Shown one piece after another: positions 8,244-16,386 of a DNA stretch of 39,294 nucleotides. Source of the stretch: Candidatus Bathyarchaeota archaeon (lineage in GTDB: Archaea > Thermoproteota > Bathyarchaeia > 40CM-2-53-6 > RBG-13-38-9); the NCBI GenBank assembly GCA_018396915.1, contig JAGTRD010000016.1, positions 457 to 39,750 of the forward strand, written 5' to 3'. Positions within the stretch are counted from its first letter, which is position 1. Each line of letters opens with the position of its first letter. Position numbers and translations under genes: made by a program. Below the pieces are notes generated by a model. It was not told the DNA's origin. It searched no databases and saw only the letters and a program-made list of their open reading frames with translations.

Positions 8244-8927
8244 GTGGAAGAGATGTCAATTAAATCAAACCTTGAGGATCTCGCCAGTCTAGTTATTGAG
8301 GGAGACCCAGACGCAGTGAAGTCAACAGTCAAGAAATTGTTGAAGACAGGGATGGATCCGTTGCATATAGTTGAGGGTGGCTTAACCAAAGGCATAAGGA
8401 TAATTGGCGAGAAATATGGGAGGGGAGAAATTTTTCTAACAGAACTGTTGATGGCAGCTGAAGCGATGAAGGCAGGTATGAGCCTGATCTACCCTGAACT
8501 TCAGAAGCATAGGAAGGAGCTGACCAAGATAGGCTCAGTAGTTATAGGAACCGTTGCAGGAGACATCCATGACCTTGGAAAGAATATTGTCGCAGCTCTA
8601 TTCTCAGCACACGGATTCGAAGTCACAGACCTAGGAGTAGATGTCCCAGATAGACTTTTCATCGAGAAAGTCAAAGAGTTGAAGCCAGATATTCTTGGTC
8701 TATCGGCGTTGATGACCTCAACCATTCCAAAACAGCGTGAAATCATAAACCTGCTCAAGGAGGAGGGTCTGAGAAAGAAAGTGAAGGTGATGGTTGGAGG
8801 CGCAGCCGTGAATGAAGACTTTGCGAGGGAGATAGGGGCCGACGGCTACGCTGAGAATGCAAACGACGCCGTGGAAAGGGCGAAGATTCTTATTGTGGAA
8901 AAATCGGTTAAGACCTTCCCGCATTAG
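8244..8927 (+). CDS. Corrinoid (methyl-B12) protein, copy 2, partner of the MttB homologue
   Basis: 227 residues with a helical cap domain (residues ~10-90, containing GEKYGRGEIFLTELLMAAEA) and a B12-binding Rossmann domain with D107-I-H109-D-L-G112, then GLSALMTSTI and GGAAVN. GTG 8244 is the longest start; ATG 8253 has a GGTGG site at good distance and may be the real one. It is 11 bp after the mttB homologue, so the two are almost surely co-transcribed and form the methyl-donor half-reaction. The cluster has two corrinoid carriers, one next to each methyltransferase, which may mean two substrates or a division between donor and acceptor steps. Confidence 0.9.
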   Translation: MEEMSIKSNLEDLASLVIEGDPDAVKSTVKKLLKTGMDPLHIVEGGLTKGIRIIGEKYGRGEIFLTELLMAAEAMKAGMSLIYPELQKHRKELTKIGSVVIGTVAGDIHDLGKNIVAALFSAHGFEVTDLGVDVPDRLFIEKVKELKPDILGLSALMTSTIPKQREIINLLKEEGLRKKVKVMVGGAAVNEDFAREIGADGYAENANDAVERAKILIVEKSVKTFPH

Positions 8928-9058
8928 TTAGAAGAACCATGAGGTACCAGTGACTAAAAATTCAAAATAATTTGTTCTGAAAATCATTATAGGGAACCTG
9001 CTATTATTAATCTAGAAGCTCATAATATTATTGATAAAAATGATCAATCAGTAGTATT

Positions 9059-9769
9059 TTAGATTCCCATGTAGGCTTTTCTTAACCTTTCATCAACACG
9101 CAAGTCCTCACTTCTGCCTTCCATGGAGATTCTGCCGTTTTCCAAAATGTATGCTTTATTTGAAATCTCTAAGGCTCGCTCGACATGTTGTTCAATCATG
9201 AATATTGGTAGCCCCTCTTCACTCAACTTATCCAATGTGCCCATTAGAAGCATGATCATTTTTGGGCTGAGACCTGTTGAGATCTCATCACATATGAGTA
9301 GTTTGGGTCTCGACATTAGAGCCCTTCCGACGGCCAGCATCTGCTGCTCCCCCCCACTCAAAGTACCCGCTCGCTGGTTCAACCTATCCTTCAAGATCGG
9401 GAATAGTTTATAGACTTGGTCTAGGGAGTCCGTCATTTTTTCTCTTGCTCTCTTAGTGTAGGCACCCATTAGCAGGTTCTCCCACACAGTCATCTCTGTG
9501 AAAATCCTTCTTCCTTCAGGAACCATCGATATGCCCATCTCAACTCTTCTGCTAGGTTTGATTCTGGTTATGCTCGTGCCATCAAACTTAATGTCTCCAG
9601 ACCAAGCCTTGTGCAATCCTACTACACAGTTTAGAAGGGTTGACTTCCCAGCACCATTCGCTCCCAGTAGAGCTGTTATACCTCTATCTTCAACTTTTAT
9701 TGAGACATCCCAAAGGACTGTGATCTCCCCGTAGCCTGTTCTGAGATTTTCTATCTCGAGTATAGCCAA
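9059..9769 (-). CDS. livF: Branched-chain amino acid/amide ABC transporter ATPase (LivF family)
   Basis: 236-residue cytoplasmic ATP-binding subunit. Walker A is GANGAGKST, the ABC signature is LSGGEQQ, Walker B is LLICDEIS, and the switch His is in MIEQHVERAL. Length and order after the LivG gene are standard for LivF. It is the last gene of the liv operon, directly abutting livG with no gap. It powers import together with LivG and the two permeases. Its 3' end converges on the methyl-transfer cluster across a 131-bp AT-rich gap (8928-9058) where both transcripts must end. Confidence 0.92.
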   Translation of the reverse strand: MAILEIENLRTGYGEITVLWDVSIKVEDRGITALLGANGAGKSTLLNCVVGLHKAWSGDIKFDGTSITRIKPSRRVEMGISMVPEGRRIFTEMTVWENLLMGAYTKRAREKMTDSLDQVYKLFPILKDRLNQRAGTLSGGEQQMLAVGRALMSRPKLLICDEISTGLSPKMIMLLMGTLDKLSEEGLPIFMIEQHVERALEISNKAYILENGRISMEGRSEDLRVDERLRKAYMGI

Positions 9770-10525
9770 TCAACTCATCCCCTTGGTGTTGACACGTTCT
9801 CCAAGATAGACTCTTAACACTTCCGGATTTTCAGAGACTTCTTTCGGTGTGCCTTCAGCTATCTTTGAACCTTCACTCAAAGCAACTATCCAGTCTGATA
9901 TGGACATTATAGCCCTCATAACATGCTCGACAACTATGATGGTTAATCCGAACTTACTCTTTATGTCTTTTATCATGTGGAGGGCTTGGTCGACCTCTGT
10001 TGGATTTAAACCTGCCATGGTCTCATCCAATAGAAGAAGTTTTGGGTTTAGAGCTAATGCCCTGGCGATTTCGAGCCTTCTCTTTTCGACGAAACTCAAC
10101 ATGTCGGCTGGGGTGTCAGATTTCTCAGTGAGACCTGTAATCTTTAATATCTCATGGCACCGATCCTCAACTTTTCCTCTGTCAGTTTTTACCTGACTGC
10201 TGAATAATCCACTAACCAGAAGGTTCTCAAATACGCTCATATCGCTGAATGGCCTTACTATTTGGAATGTTCTTCCGATACCTCTCCTTGCTATCTCGTG
10301 AGGCTTGAGGCCGGTGATCTCCCCTCCATCAAAGTAGATCCTGCCCTCTTCAGGGGTGTACATGCCAGTGATGACGTTGAATAGGGTTGTCTTACCAGAA
10401 CCGTTGGGGCCTATCAATCCTAGGATCTTGCCACGTTCGACATTTAGGGAAACCTTGTTCAAAGCATAGAGTCCACCGAACTTCTTTGTGACATTTTCTA
10501 TCTTCAAAATTGATTCTTTACTCAT
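9770..10525 (-). CDS. livG: Branched-chain amino acid/amide ABC transporter ATPase (LivG family)
   Basis: 251 residues with Walker A GPNGSGKTT, Walker B LLLLDETMAGLNP and the switch His in VVEHVMRAI. The signature region reads LSFVEKRRLEIARAL; the usual glycine of the LSGGQ-type motif is a valine, a kind of variation seen in LivG-type subunits, where LivF supplies the canonical motif. The C-terminal segment (GTPKEVSENPEVLRVYLG) is typical of LivG. The start overlaps the end of livM by 4 bp. Confidence 0.92.
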   Translation of the reverse strand: MSKESILKIENVTKKFGGLYALNKVSLNVERGKILGLIGPNGSGKTTLFNVITGMYTPEEGRIYFDGGEITGLKPHEIARRGIGRTFQIVRPFSDMSVFENLLVSGLFSSQVKTDRGKVEDRCHEILKITGLTEKSDTPADMLSFVEKRRLEIARALALNPKLLLLDETMAGLNPTEVDQALHMIKDIKSKFGLTIIVVEHVMRAIMSISDWIVALSEGSKIAEGTPKEVSENPEVLRVYLGERVNTKGMS

Positions 10526-11487
10526 TCTACTCTGACGCCCCTTCCTCTCTTTAAGAGTAGCCTATTTATTAGTCCAACGATACCTGCTGGGAAAGATCGA
10601 ACTAAAGCTATCAGTACTACGCCGAATATTACTTGATGGTAGAATGGAAACCTGATCAGCAATGCATCCTTTACCATGTAGTATATTACAGATCCTATGA
10701 GTGGGCCTAACATGGTTCCGAATCCTCCGAGAACCAATGCTATCAACATGTCGACTGTTCTTCCTATGAAGAAGTATTCTGGGAATGCGTATGCGTAGAG
10801 TAGGGTGAGAACTCCGCCGGCTGAGCCGGCGAAGAAGGCTCCAATTGCATATGATAGAATTTTATACTTTGTCGTGTTGACTCCCATCACTTCAGCGACG
10901 TCTTCATCGGCCTTTATGGCCCTCAATCCATATCCAAATTTAGACTTGAAGATAATATATGACGTTATGATTACCGCGAATAGTATAGTTAGTAGGAATA
11001 TGTATAGGCCTTTTATGTCGTAGGCTGGAACGAGTCCAAAGATGCTTATGCCTCTGCCTTCTCCTAGAGATTTGGTGTTTATTATGATGACTTTCACAGC
11101 TTCATTGACGCCGAGTGTGGCGATTGCGAAATAGTCCCCCCTCAATCTGAGAATTGGGAAGCCCAATGCTAAAGCGCAGAGGCTTGCGAAGGCTCCTCCA
11201 GCAATAACGTATATGAATGGATTCACATATGGCGATGCGATTATGCTTGCCGAAACAGCTGCTGTGTAGGCGCCTATACCATAGAATATGATGTGCCCGA
11301 AATTTATGTATCCAGATAACCCTGTGAAAATGTTCAGGCTGTATGCAAGGATCATCAGCTCTATCATAGCATAGCAATATGCTGTAGTTGCTGCCTCTGA
11401 GAATAATCCTATCACTCCTATTCCAACCGCGAAGGCGAGACACAAACTGAAGCTATTCGTATATTTATGCTCCTTCTTAAAAGCCAT
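10522..11487 (-). CDS. livM: Branched-chain amino acid/amide ABC transporter permease (LivM family)
   Basis: 321-residue inner-membrane permease with about ten hydrophobic segments. Family landmarks are NIFTGLSGYINFGHIIFYGI near the N-terminus, LRLRGDYFAIATLG in the middle, and the EAA-like cytoplasmic loop GYGLRAIKADEDVAEVMGVN that contacts the ATPases. It pairs with LivH to form the channel. Four bases separate it from the livH stop and it overlaps livG by 4 bp. Confidence 0.92.
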   Translation of the reverse strand: MAFKKEHKYTNSFSLCLAFAVGIGVIGLFSEAATTAYCYAMIELMILAYSLNIFTGLSGYINFGHIIFYGIGAYTAAVSASIIASPYVNPFIYVIAGGAFASLCALALGFPILRLRGDYFAIATLGVNEAVKVIIINTKSLGEGRGISIFGLVPAYDIKGLYIFLLTILFAVIITSYIIFKSKFGYGLRAIKADEDVAEVMGVNTTKYKILSYAIGAFFAGSAGGVLTLLYAYAFPEYFFIGRTVDMLIALVLGGFGTMLGPLIGSVIYYMVKDALLIRFPFYHQVIFGVVLIALVRSFPAGIVGLINRLLLKRGRGVRVE

Positions 11488-11491
11488 TATT

Positions 11492-12355
11492 TCAACTCCT
11501 CTTGCCGAACAAGCCTTCAGGCCTGAGCAGAAAAGTTATCACAAGTATGATGTATGCTACAGCCGGACTCATCCCTTGAGTCCAATAGCTGCCTGTGAAG
11601 CTGAGGGCCAACCCCATTATCAGACCAGCCACCAAGCAACCTTTCGGATCGCCTACGGTCCCCAATATGACTATGCAGAACGCGTACAACGTATATGCCA
11701 GACCCCCGTAAGGTTCGAAAGGATATACTAGGGCGATGAGCGCCCCAGAGAAAACAGTCAGTGCAACACCTAAGGTGAATCCGTAAGCGTATATTCTATC
11801 CACGTTCACACCCATCAGGGTGGCGGCTCTCCAATCTAGAACAGTTGCCCTGATGCTTCTACCGAAACTAGTATATTTCATAATGAAAAGCAGAATAATT
11901 GTTCCAGCTATGGCGAAGGCGGATGTTAACAATCTGTTGCCTGCCATAGTCACATTTCCAAATTCTATTATAGGATAGAAGACCGGAACTCCCTGGGTCA
12001 TAGGTGACCAGGCGAGCAGCATGGAGTTAGCCATTAACCCTGAGAGGCCGAAGAGAGTAAGCAGAGATCTTAGCCCAGGGGTTAATACTATTGCCTTAAT
12101 TAATGAATAATATAATCCTACGCCTAAAACAGCGCCTATCAGAAGTACTATTGGTAGTCCAATCACAGGGTCTACTTGATATAGGGTCACCAACCAGAAG
12201 AGTCCGTAGCAACCGAGTATCACCATATCTCCGCCGGCGATATTGAAGATTCTCATTATACCAAAGATCAGCGTCATACCCATTGCGGGCAAGACTAATA
12301 AGAATCCGATAAATAGCCCGTTGATTATCGTTTGTATGAACAGTTCCAGCGACAT
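11492..12355 (-). CDS. livH: Branched-chain amino acid/amide ABC transporter permease (LivH family)
   Basis: 287 residues, about eight membrane segments. Recognisable blocks are the start FIQTIINGLFIGFLLVLPAMG, MRIFNIAGGDMVILG, the cytoplasmic coupling loop FGRSIRATVLDWRAATLMGVN, and the C-terminal LLRPEGLFGKR. It follows the binding-protein gene by about 50 bp and is the first permease of the operon. Confidence 0.92.
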   Translation of the reverse strand: MSLELFIQTIINGLFIGFLLVLPAMGMTLIFGIMRIFNIAGGDMVILGCYGLFWLVTLYQVDPVIGLPIVLLIGAVLGVGLYYSLIKAIVLTPGLRSLLTLFGLSGLMANSMLLAWSPMTQGVPVFYPIIEFGNVTMAGNRLLTSAFAIAGTIILLFIMKYTSFGRSIRATVLDWRAATLMGVNVDRIYAYGFTLGVALTVFSGALIALVYPFEPYGGLAYTLYAFCIVILGTVGDPKGCLVAGLIMGLALSFTGSYWTQGMSPAVAYIILVITFLLRPEGLFGKRS

Positions 12356-12407
12356 GTCTTATCATTTCCTGAATAATAAGGTTAAAAAGGTTGGGGTTTT
12401 GGAGTGT

Positions 12408-13745
12408 CTATCTCTCAGCCCACTTCTTCATCGGATATCTAAGTTTGCCCGCTGCGACTTGAGGTGGCCAGACACACACTTTCTTACCATCCTGCCATTG
12501 GACCACTGCCAGCTTGTGACCTATCTGCCAGCCTGTCTTTGGATCTATCTTGAACTTTCCATGGAAGCCTGTGAACTCGACCGTGTTGAGAGCCTCTCTC
12601 ACCGCGTCAGAGCTTAATGGGTTCTTGGATTTCTCCATAGCCGCCTGTAAAGCTAGGCCTTGTGCAAATCCTATGGCGCCGTGGTATGTGGGAGACTGTT
12701 TAAATTCTTTCTCATAGTTGGATACGAACCAGTCATGGTCAGGCCCATATGTAGGTGGATATTTTATGCCTGGCTCCCATTGAGTATTAGCGATTATTTC
12801 TTCAGCGTACTTGCCGAGTGCATTATAGAAATCCTGGTAGACTGCAAATGTTCCTGGGAAGAATAGTTTGAGGTCGAGACCTAACTCTCTGGCTTGTTTC
12901 GTCATCAATGTCGCCCCAGAGGCTTCCCCTGCGAGTATAATTGCTGGTTTAGCGGCTTTGACTCTTGTAAGTACTGGTGTAAGATCAGTTGGTGGCGATG
13001 TATATTTTTCATAAAATACTAAGTTGGCTCTTTTCTTGACGGCTTCAGCACCCCATACTCCACATACCTTCTCGAAGAGGGCGTCTCCATGTATGACTGC
13101 AATATTCTTCGCTTCAGGATCCTTAGGAACACATTCCGCAAGGATCATATCCATTATATTATCTATATAGTCACTTCCATTTGTACACACATGGACTATG
13201 TATTTCCAGTCTTTGTAAAGTTCAGGGTCGAAGGTCGCTGTGCCGAAGAGTTCTAGCTTCTTATATTTCTCTACGGCTGCGACTGTAGCCATGCCGAGAG
13301 GTGCCCATACAGGGCCCATGAGGAAGTCTACCTTATCCTCAGTTATCAGCTTCTCATAAAGTCTTGAGACGTTCTCAGGTTTTGACTCATCGTTGTATAT
13401 TATCAATTCGACTTCGTATATGTTTCCGTCTCCACCTTTGATTCCACCTTGAGCATTGACCCACTTCTCAGCCCATAGCTTGAGTGCATTATACTCATCG
13501 ATACCCGCTAGAGCTACCGTTCCTGTTAGGGGTTTTGTTCCTCCTATTCTAACTTTCAGTTTCTTTCCGCTTGGGCTTGGTGTAGGTGTTGTCGGTGTTG
13601 GTGTGGGTGTTGTTGGTGTAGGTGTAGGTGTTGGTTTAGGTTGTGTTGCATAGTATCCTGCTCCAGCAGCTGCTGCTACGACGACGACTCCAGCCCCAGC
13701 ATACTTCATCCAACTTCTTCTAGAAACCTTCTTCTCCTCAGACAA
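12408..13745 (-). CDS. Periplasmic-type (LivK-like) substrate-binding protein with Tat signal and Thr-Pro linker
   Basis: 445 residues. The N-terminus has a twin-arginine motif (SRRSWMK) before a hydrophobic Ala/Val/Gly stretch, indicating Tat export and membrane anchoring. A Thr-Pro repeat linker (~residues 35-58) lifts the binding domain off the membrane. The remainder is a type-1 periplasmic-binding fold (VRIGGTKPLTGTVALAG start, YNDESKPENVSRLYEKLI, DFLMGP). LivK relatives bind branched-chain amino acids but also amides, urea, aromatic acids and other small organics, so the ligand is open. It is the first gene of the liv operon, which converges on the methyl-transfer cluster; this raises, without proving, the possibility of a methylated substrate. 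Confidence 0.9.
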   Translation of the reverse strand: MSEEKKVSRRSWMKYAGAGVVVVAAAAGAGYYATQPKPTPTPTPTTPTPTPTTPTPSPSGKKLKVRIGGTKPLTGTVALAGIDEYNALKLWAEKWVNAQGGIKGGDGNIYEVELIIYNDESKPENVSRLYEKLITEDKVDFLMGPVWAPLGMATVAAVEKYKKLELFGTATFDPELYKDWKYIVHVCTNGSDYIDNIMDMILAECVPKDPEAKNIAVIHGDALFEKVCGVWGAEAVKKRANLVFYEKYTSPPTDLTPVLTRVKAAKPAIILAGEASGATLMTKQARELGLDLKLFFPGTFAVYQDFYNALGKYAEEIIANTQWEPGIKYPPTYGPDHDWFVSNYEKEFKQSPTYHGAIGFAQGLALQAAMEKSKNPLSSDAVREALNTVEFTGFHGKFKIDPKTGWQIGHKLAVVQWQDGKKVCVWPPQVAAGKLRYPMKKWAER

Positions 13746-13779
13746 AACGGAAAACCTCGTATTGTTGGTATGAATATAG

Positions 13780-13792
13780 TGTTATAAAAAAC
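13780..13792 (-). promoter_or_regulatory. TATA box of the liv operon
   Basis: On the minus strand the sequence reads GTTTTTTATAACAC, centred about 40 bp before the ATG at 13745. That places the transcription start about 10-15 bp before the start codon, a typical archaeal arrangement. No other good box was seen in the gap 13746-13889. Confidence 0.5.
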
Positions 13793-13889
13793 TTGGCATT
13801 ACCGGAAGTATGATGTGGTCCTCCCGTTAATGAAAAATAGACTGGAATTACCATATTGACAAAAAACTAAAGTTAAAACTCTATTCAAT

Positions 13890-14195
13890 CTATGTCTTTC
13901 TTAGGCTCCGTTTCAATGTTCCTGCCAGAACTATTATTCCCCATAGGTATATGGTTAATGTTAGAGCAATGGCTGATCTGGCTGTTCCTGCAAGCCAAGG
14001 TAGGTTCGCCATATTGCCGATCAGTTTGAATAGAATTATTAGAAACCACATGGTTCCAGCTGTTCCAAGTAGCCTCCATGCCAAGCCTCTCTTCTCACCG
14101 TAGGCGACCATCATGTAGAAGATTGAGCCGAAGAGGAAGCATGAGGCGACGACTGCGTCTATTAGAGGTTCGATGGGCTCCATAGTATTACTCAC
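13890..14195 (-). CDS. Small three-helix membrane protein of the hydrogenase locus
   Basis: 101 residues with three predicted membrane helices (about 12-31, 42-60, 72-93) and a basic C-terminus (KRSLRKT). It is not recognised as a known family. The stop of the similar-sized 97-aa gene lies 4 bp upstream, so the two are co-transcribed and may form a pair; together they would give six helices. Position at the end of the [NiFe]-hydrogenase/HdrB locus suggests a small membrane subunit or assembly partner. Confidence 0.65.
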   Translation of the reverse strand: MSNTMEPIEPLIDAVVASCFLFGSIFYMMVAYGEKRGLAWRLLGTAGTMWFLIILFKLIGNMANLPWLAGTARSAIALTLTIYLWGIIVLAGTLKRSLRKT

Positions 14196-14199
14196 TCAA

Positions 14200-14493
14200 C
14201 TACTCTTTATACGTCATTATTTCGTGGAGTTTGATTCCGCTTAATGCGAAGGCTACTGCCCCAGCCAGAATTAACATGTACTGTTCTATACGCTGGACTG
14301 TAGGGTCTACTGGGAAGATCATATCTACGAGTCCAAGCAACATCGCGAAGAACATGCAGAAGGATGTTATGCCCAAATATATCCATACTGGTGCGCCCCT
14401 TCTGACCTTAGCCATTATGTAGAGTGAGTATCCTATAGCGATCAGGGCCAGAGCGGCTCCAGCCAACTCAAAGACTGTAGACCAATCAATCAA
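14200..14493 (-). CDS. Small three-helix membrane protein of the hydrogenase locus
   Basis: 97 residues, three predicted membrane helices (about 5-27, 37-58, 72-88) joined by a basic cytoplasmic loop (KVRRGAP) and an acidic loop with DMIFPVD. Unrecognised family. It lies between the two-helix proteins with a shared N-terminal motif and the 101-aa protein, all on the same strand. An Asp-Met/Pro-Asp element in the second loop is the only charged feature near the membrane. Ion-translocation or anchor roles are possible but unproven. Confidence 0.65.
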   Translation of the reverse strand: MIDWSTVFELAGAALALIAIGYSLYIMAKVRRGAPVWIYLGITSFCMFFAMLLGLVDMIFPVDPTVQRIEQYMLILAGAVAFALSGIKLHEIMTYKE

Positions 14494-14559
14494 TCCTCAA
14501 CCACCCTGCTCAAGATTCAATATTAGCTTTGTAGGCATCTAAAAAACTTCCTGTTACGG

Positions 14560-14817
14560 TTAAGGGCTGAGTATGGCTATCGCTATTAGGACCCAGCCGA
14601 TATGTATCGTCAGAAGGATTGAGTATACTGTATACCATAATCTTGGATCCCCAGTCAACGCGTGGTTTATGATATACCAGTCGAAGACTGTTATGATTGC
14701 GAGGGTCGCCGCCATGAATATTCTGGCTCGCATATGCCATTTTCTAGAGACTTCTGGTTGGGCCTCCTCGCCACCGATGAAGACTTCGCTTTCACGCCTC
14801 TTCTTGAACAGCCTCAC
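14560..14817 (-). CDS. Small two-helix membrane protein with N-terminal KRRExEVFxGGE motif
   Basis: 85 residues. A cytoplasmic N-terminal segment has KRRESEVFIGGE (residues 6-17). A basic patch and two membrane helices (about 33-52 and 63-83) follow. The 90-aa protein upstream at 15036-15308 has nearly the same motif (KKRELEVFAGGE) but a different remainder. The shared motif suggests both dock on the same partner, presumably the hydrogenase complex. A minus-strand TATA-like stretch lies in the 218-bp upstream gap near 14880, so it may have its own promoter. Confidence 0.65.
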   Translation of the reverse strand: MRLFKKRRESEVFIGGEEAQPEVSRKWHMRARIFMAATLAIITVFDWYIINHALTGDPRLWYTVYSILLTIHIGWVLIAIAILSP

Positions 14818-15035
14818 GGCCTATCACATCCAACCTCCAATTTACGTAGGTAACCAATCATCAGCTAGGTATCCTGAATTTTATTATAAGGAATAAATAG
14901 GATCAATATAAGATATGCAGGTTGCCTGCTCGACCAGGGATCCTTTAAACTCTTCAGATATGATGAAATGCCTTGTCGATGGGCAATGATCTCTTCAATA
15001 TTTGATTCCTGACGATTTTAGTTGTTTGAAGATGA

Positions 15036-15308
15036 CTATTTTATGATGGTTAGCAGTATCTTTATGATGAGGCCTGCCAGAAATATTGTTACGGCTGTTG
15101 ACAGTTCGACGCCTCTGTAATGGAGTGTCGCTGCAAGTATAGTGGCCCCTGCAAGTATGATGGATCCAACGATCTCCCTGCTCACCCCTTTGAATACGCT
15201 CATCGGCCTATCTTTTGATGTGTCGACCCTCACACCGGCAGTCGCTGGTCCTGTCTCTCCCCCTGCGAATACTTCAAGTTCTCTCTTCTTCTCAAGTGTT
15301 TCCGACAA
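15036..15308 (-). CDS. Small two-helix membrane protein with N-terminal KKRExEVFxGGE motif
   Basis: 90 residues. The N-terminus holds KKRELEVFAGGE (residues 7-18), followed by a polar linker with a Lys/Asp/Arg cluster and two closely spaced helices (about 46-63 and 72-89) ending in IIK. No family was recognised. It follows the [NiFe] small-subunit gene by about 107 bp on the same strand, with an AT-rich box near 15370-15380 that could drive it separately. It is a candidate accessory membrane subunit. Confidence 0.65.
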   Translation of the reverse strand: MSETLEKKRELEVFAGGETGPATAGVRVDTSKDRPMSVFKGVSREIVGSIILAGATILAATLHYRGVELSTAVTIFLAGLIIKILLTIIK

Positions 15309-15415
15309 TTTTTCTACGCCTCCGAGAAATCCTATCTCAGGTTTAGATCAGAATTCATGCGTGCACTTATATTATTTATGTTCAGCTTACATGAGTCTCG
15401 GTGGCTCTTTCAATG

Positions 15416-15847
15416 TTACTTGAGTCTCTTCAACAGTTTGTTTAGGCCATCTATCAGAGCCTCTGGTCTCGGTGGGCATCCTGGAACATATATGTCGACA
15501 GGTAGGACCTCATCTAGGGGGCCTGCGAATCCGTAGCCTTCCCTGAATATGTCTCCGTCGACAGCGCATGAGCCGAAGGCGACGATATGCTTCGGGTTCG
15601 GTGTGAGATCATATATTCTCTTAAGTCTATCCAATATTTGGGCTGTAACCACTCCTGTGACGATGAGTATATCTGCATGTCTGGGGGTGCCTTTCTGGAG
15701 TACGCCGAACCTCTCGACGTCAAATTTCGGTGTCAGAGCTGCGACGACTTCTATGTCGCATCCGTTGCATCCTCCGCATGGAACATGCATTATCCAAGGT
15801 GATTTCCTCCTTGCGAATGAGCGGAGAGCCTTCAACATCCGTGTCAC
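15416..15847 (-). CDS. Group-4 [NiFe]-hydrogenase small subunit (EchC/NuoB-like)
   Basis: 143 residues, the short single-domain small subunit of membrane-bound hydrogenases. Ligands for the proximal [4Fe-4S] cluster are visible: C24 and C27 in CGGCNGCDIE, C94 in FGSCA, and C124 in PGCPPRPE. The CNGCDIE wording is typical of Ech/Hyc/Mbh subunits. It passes electrons between the [NiFe] site and the ferredoxin-like subunit. Its start overlaps the stop of the ferredoxin subunit gene by 4 bp, so the two are translationally coupled. It is the last of the tightly packed core genes. Confidence 0.92.
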   Translation of the reverse strand: MTRMLKALRSFARRKSPWIMHVPCGGCNGCDIEVVAALTPKFDVERFGVLQKGTPRHADILIVTGVVTAQILDRLKRIYDLTPNPKHIVAFGSCAVDGDIFREGYGFAGPLDEVLPVDIYVPGCPPRPEALIDGLNKLLKRLK

Positions 15848-16386
15848 CTGAGCCTCCTCATGAACATTCTCCTCTCAGGCATCTCATCGACTGTGAATGA
15901 GCATGTTGGGCAGAGTTGGATCAGTTTAGCCAACTCCTCCTTTCCTATCCCATATTTTCTGAGGGTCTCCTCAACCTTCTGGAGTGATGCTTCCATCTGA
16001 GGTTTTGGGATGAATGGTCTCCCACAATGAGCACATTCGAGGAGGGGTATATCGATGCTTGTCTTTGCCTCACTCTTATCATATACTGCCAACTCGTACT
16101 TCTTGGTCAGATGTATCGCACCCCAGGGGCAGACCTCTTCGCATCGTCCGCAGAATGAGCAGAGGCCGTAATCCACCTGGAGCCTCCTGAACTTCTCTGA
16201 ATCTTCGTATGTGATCGCTCCTGTTGGACATACTTGGGAGCATGCGCCGCATCCTACACATTTGTCTGGGTCATATTCAGCGGCACCCCTGAACCCTTCC
16301 TGGGGGATGTATGGTCTCCTCGGGTAGAGGGTTGTTGAAGGGCTGACTAGGCTCCTGAGAGCATCCATTATGATATGTCTCTTCAC
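15844..16386 (-). CDS. Hydrogenase ferredoxin subunit (EchF/HycF/NuoI-like) with extra CxxC tail
   Basis: About 180 residues from GTG 16386, which overlaps the preceding stop as GTGA; ATG 16368 is an alternative. Two [4Fe-4S] binding motifs are present (CVGCGACSQVCP and CSFCGRCEEVCP). A C-terminal extension carries two more CxxC pairs (CAHCGRP and CPTC), a likely zinc-ribbon or rubredoxin-like site as in HycF-type subunits. It would be the entry point for electrons from soluble ferredoxin. An in-frame extension to 16524 exists but runs into the NuoH-like gene and has no family resemblance. Confidence 0.9.
   Translation of the reverse strand: MKRHIIMDALRSLVSPSTTLYPRRPYIPQEGFRGAAEYDPDKCVGCGACSQVCPTGAITYEDSEKFRRLQVDYGLCSFCGRCEEVCPWGAIHLTKKYELAVYDKSEAKTSIDIPLLECAHCGRPFIPKPQMEASLQKVEETLRKYGIGKEELAKLIQLCPTCSFTVDEMPERRMFMRRLR

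Noticed and set aside
13456-13653. Plus-strand open frame rich in Gly/Val repeats opposite the binding protein
   Set aside because: It is the antisense of the Thr-Pro linker repeats and has no other support.
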